A stretch of DNA of 64,000 nucleotides from Procambarus clarkii (taxonomy: Eukaryota > Arthropoda > Malacostraca > Decapoda > Cambaridae), in NCBI RefSeq assembly GCF_040958095.1, contig NC_091219.1, positions 28,501,850 to 28,565,849 of the forward strand. The letters run 5' to 3'. The position numbers were made by a program, and so were the translations under genes. Of the stretch, positions 53,970-64,000 are shown one piece after another; positions within the stretch are counted from its first letter, which is position 1; every line of letters begins with the position of its first letter. Under the pieces are notes generated by a model. The model was given only the letters and a program-made list of their open reading frames with translations, searched no databases and was not told where the DNA came from.

Positions 53970-55056
53970 AAAAGTGGACTATGTGGTGCATGTGTGTGGC
54001 ACTTCAGTGCCACAGTGAGTGAACGGCACGCGTTGGGAGAGGAACTCAACTCTCACCAGTCAAGGAGAGGAAGGCACTCGTGAGTCAAGTTGACACAGCT
54101 AAGCGACACGTGGACTCGAAGCAGTGCTTGCGTCTTGTGAGTAACATGAGTGTGTAGAGTGAAACTAGAGTGTGAGAATAAGTTGGTGTGAATATGAAAG
54201 CTATATAATATATATATATATAAATATGAAGATAGCGAGTTTAAACAGAAGGACAGTTTGGGGCAGAAAAAGCGGTGAGGAATGAATGGGTTATATAGCG
54301 TCAGAGGAAAGACTTCCGACAATCAATTGTCACAACACAAGCCAAACTGCTTCCTGGATGGTTCAGCCAACACCGGCGAAGAGCGATGACCGCCTTGCCT
54401 AGGGCAGAAAGTAGTCTGGCACTGGCCCTACCTACGCCTAAATATGCATAATTTGCTAATATATTATAATATTATTATTAAGCCAGAACTTAGGCCTTTC
54501 ATTACATAATTTTTTATTTTAGTTTACATTATAAACCTATCACAATTTTACCACATATCCCATTATTTATTACCACATATCATAAATTATACTTACAGTG
54601 AGACAAGCCATAATGATTAAAAGCAACTTGTGCAGTTCATATTCAAGTATAATTTGCAGTAAAAAAAAAATAGTTTCCTGTATGTAAAACCAGCAGTTAC
54701 AATACATATATTTTTTTACTATTTGGGGAGAGCCCCTAACCTAACCACCGTGTTATGATGTGTGTGGATTCCTATTGTCGGGGGGGGGGGGGGGGGGGAC
54801 AGTCTGTCTGTTAGGCTTGTCGTAGTCTTATACGGGCCAACAACTGAACTGTCTCTGGCAGAATACAATCTTCATACTTGCTTAACTCTCACGTACCTAC
54901 CATTACTGCTTGATAAACAGGGGCAACATGCAAGATTAATTAAACTTAACTGACGAAACCGACCTTATGTATGGGAATTAATTACACTTGCTGTAGGTCT
55001 ATTTGTATAGCTCCTTATTATACATAATATTTCTTTCTTTTGGTGTATTCTATATA
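53970..55056. other. Spacer, no gene seen
   Basis: Includes a poly-G run of about 19 at 54781-54799 and AT-rich sequence. No supported gene. Confidence 0.45.
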
Positions 55057-55184
55057 TTTACACGAGCCCCTTTCAAAGTTCACAAAGCTGAAGTGACAAA
55101 TATGAGCGAGCACGCAGGTTGAGAAGCAAACCTAAACACTAAAATGTAAACAAAGAAAGCTACAAGCCTACTAATATATTTTGG

Positions 55185-55280
<96 letters not shown>

Positions 55281-55407
55281 AAAATATATTAGTAGGCTTG
55301 TAGCTTCCTTTGTTTACATTTTAGTGTTTAGGTTTGCTTCTCAACCTGCGTGCTCGCTCATATTTGTCACTTCAGCTTTGTGAACTTTGAAAGGGGCTCG
55401 TGTAAAT
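55057..55407. repeat. Near-perfect 128-bp inverted repeat around an AT microsatellite
   Basis: Left arm 55057-55184 and right arm 55279-55407 are reverse complements with one visible mismatch ('caaagaaagc' versus 'caaaggaagc'). The 94-bp spacer is almost pure (ta)n. Arms start 'atttacacgagcccctttca'. It resembles a foldback or MITE-type element; no target-site duplication or coding capacity was seen. Confidence 0.95.
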
Positions 55408-55600
55408 TACAGCCTCCAGATGCTCACACCCAAGCTGAACCGTTACAGTTAACTATCCACAGCTAATATTCAACTAACATCAAGAAAGTTAATACAAGCC
55501 TGACCAACGCCATGAAGCAACACCCAAGTGTGACTCCACAAGCAGCAACACTCAGACCCGACCAGTGACAACACCCAGAAAGTATAGTGTGAGTTGCATA
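55408..55600 (+). other. Possible 5' UTR exon region of ENPP-B
   Basis: Non-repetitive stretch ending in 'agtatagtgtgagttgcat', where 'gtgagt' could act as a donor to the 56253 acceptor. Purely positional inference. Confidence 0.2.
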
Positions 55601-55610
55601 TATTAAGGAT

Positions 55611-55627
55611 GTACTCGCTTCGGCAGT

Positions 55628-55667
<40 letters not shown>

Positions 55668-55679
55668 GGCCCTGCGCAT
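55611..55679 (+). pseudogene. U6 snRNA, 3'-truncated copy
   Basis: About 69 bp match the 5' two thirds of U6: the 5' stem-loop ('gtactcgcttcggcagtac'), 'atatactaaaattggaacga', the 'acagaga' splice-site-binding box, 'agattagcatggcc' and 'ctgcgca'. The match then stops; the 3' side of the internal stem-loop and the T-rich terminator are missing, and one C of 'ggcccctgcgc' is lost. The 5' stem bases pair (GTAC/GTAC), so the start is intact. Probably a retroposed, non-functional copy; no proximal sequence element was recognised. Confidence 0.9.
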
Positions 55680-55727
55680 CATTCATATACTGTACGTTAA
55701 ACGCACATGTCCTGTGTCAGGTGAGTA

Positions 55728-55795
55728 CGACGGGCTCACCATAGCCTGTGCTGCTTGGAACTTTTTGTTCCGAGTAGCAGAATCTAAAACAACAC
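55728..55795 (+). repeat. Short interspersed repeat, family F
   Basis: 'gacgggctcaccatagcctg', 'tgctgcttggaac', 'agcagaatctaaaacaacac'. It lies about 50 bp after the U6 fragment. Confidence 0.8.
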
Positions 55796-56253
55796 CGTGT
55801 ACGTCGAAATACACTTACAGTGGTTGGACAAATTAGATTAAGGGAAAACGTGCTGAACTATGAAACTATATATTTTTGAGCTATCAGCGTGTTATTTAGT
55901 TATTTCTAAATCTGATTAAAAACGGCTCGTATAAGATTGTTAATATTAATTAATATTTCAGCAAAGACACACAGTAATGCATCAGTATATATTGTATTAA
56001 TGCTTTTTAACCCAGGTATTGTTTGTTGTATTATATGGCTACATTGTTGACAGTCGCGTAAATAATTTTGACGGGTTACACAATGAAGGTTTACACATTA
56101 TGTAGGAAACAAATATTATTTTAGATACATTGCCGTAGTTCTCGGAAGCTAGAAAAATCCGTTTATTATTCCCGACATTAAACATACAAAAAACAATTAT
56201 ATTAATATGAAATCCTTGGATTATTAATGCTGTTCACCATTTTAAATTTCAGA

Positions 56254-63870
<7,617 letters not shown>

Positions 63871-64000
63871 GTAAGTCTTCCTAAACAACAGTAATACAAT
63901 ATATATAATGTACACAATATTTTTGTTTGGTTGCTCCACGCTCCGATGCTGGTGGTTCACTGGTGGACCTGGGTCGCACTTCTGGCGTACAGATATGGAG
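63871..64000. other. ENPP-B intron 8, window end
   Basis: Start of the intron after exon 8. The remaining exons (linker and nuclease-like domain) are expected beyond the window. Confidence 0.8.

Overview
The window is nuclear DNA from a eukaryote, most likely a decapod crustacean and possibly a crayfish. The organism call is an inference: genes are split by many introns with GT..AG borders, tRNA-derived SINEs and LINE fragments are dense, and there are long AC and AT microsatellites. No operons, CRISPR arrays or prokaryotic features were seen.

Layout. Positions 1-18.4 kb are gene-poor and packed with SINE copies, LINE remnants and minisatellites; the only gene piece found there is a possible signal-peptide first exon on the minus strand at 9301-9367. 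At 18454-25953 (minus) are the last five exons of a gene whose 278 visible residues resemble kinetochore protein CENP-N; its 5' exons were not found. From 26 to 35 kb there is repeat-rich spacer. At 35710-48007 (plus) is a complete 14-exon gene (ENPP-A, 736 aa) for an ectonucleotide pyrophosphatase/phosphodiesterase with an inactive-nuclease-like C-terminal domain and no somatomedin-B domains. The 48-56 kb spacer holds LINE remnants, an almost perfect 128-bp inverted repeat around an AT tract, and a truncated U6 snRNA copy. At 56254-63870 (plus) is the 5' part (8 exons, 420 aa) of a tandem paralogue (ENPP-B), cut by the window end.

The two ENPP genes have the same exon lengths and phases from exon 3 through exon 8 and are a local tandem duplication. 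Both should make secreted enzymes that cleave extracellular nucleotides to nucleoside monophosphates. Their divergence is patchy: exon 4 is identical over all 117 bp and exon 7 carries a 140-bp identical run that ends abruptly, which suggests gene conversion. Each gene also carries a minisatellite that has copied a splice junction: donors at ENPP-A exon 10, acceptors at ENPP-B exon 8.

I found no multi-gene system that looks new. The most unusual signals are the splice-junction minisatellites, the conversion patches, and the foldback/U6 region upstream of ENPP-B.
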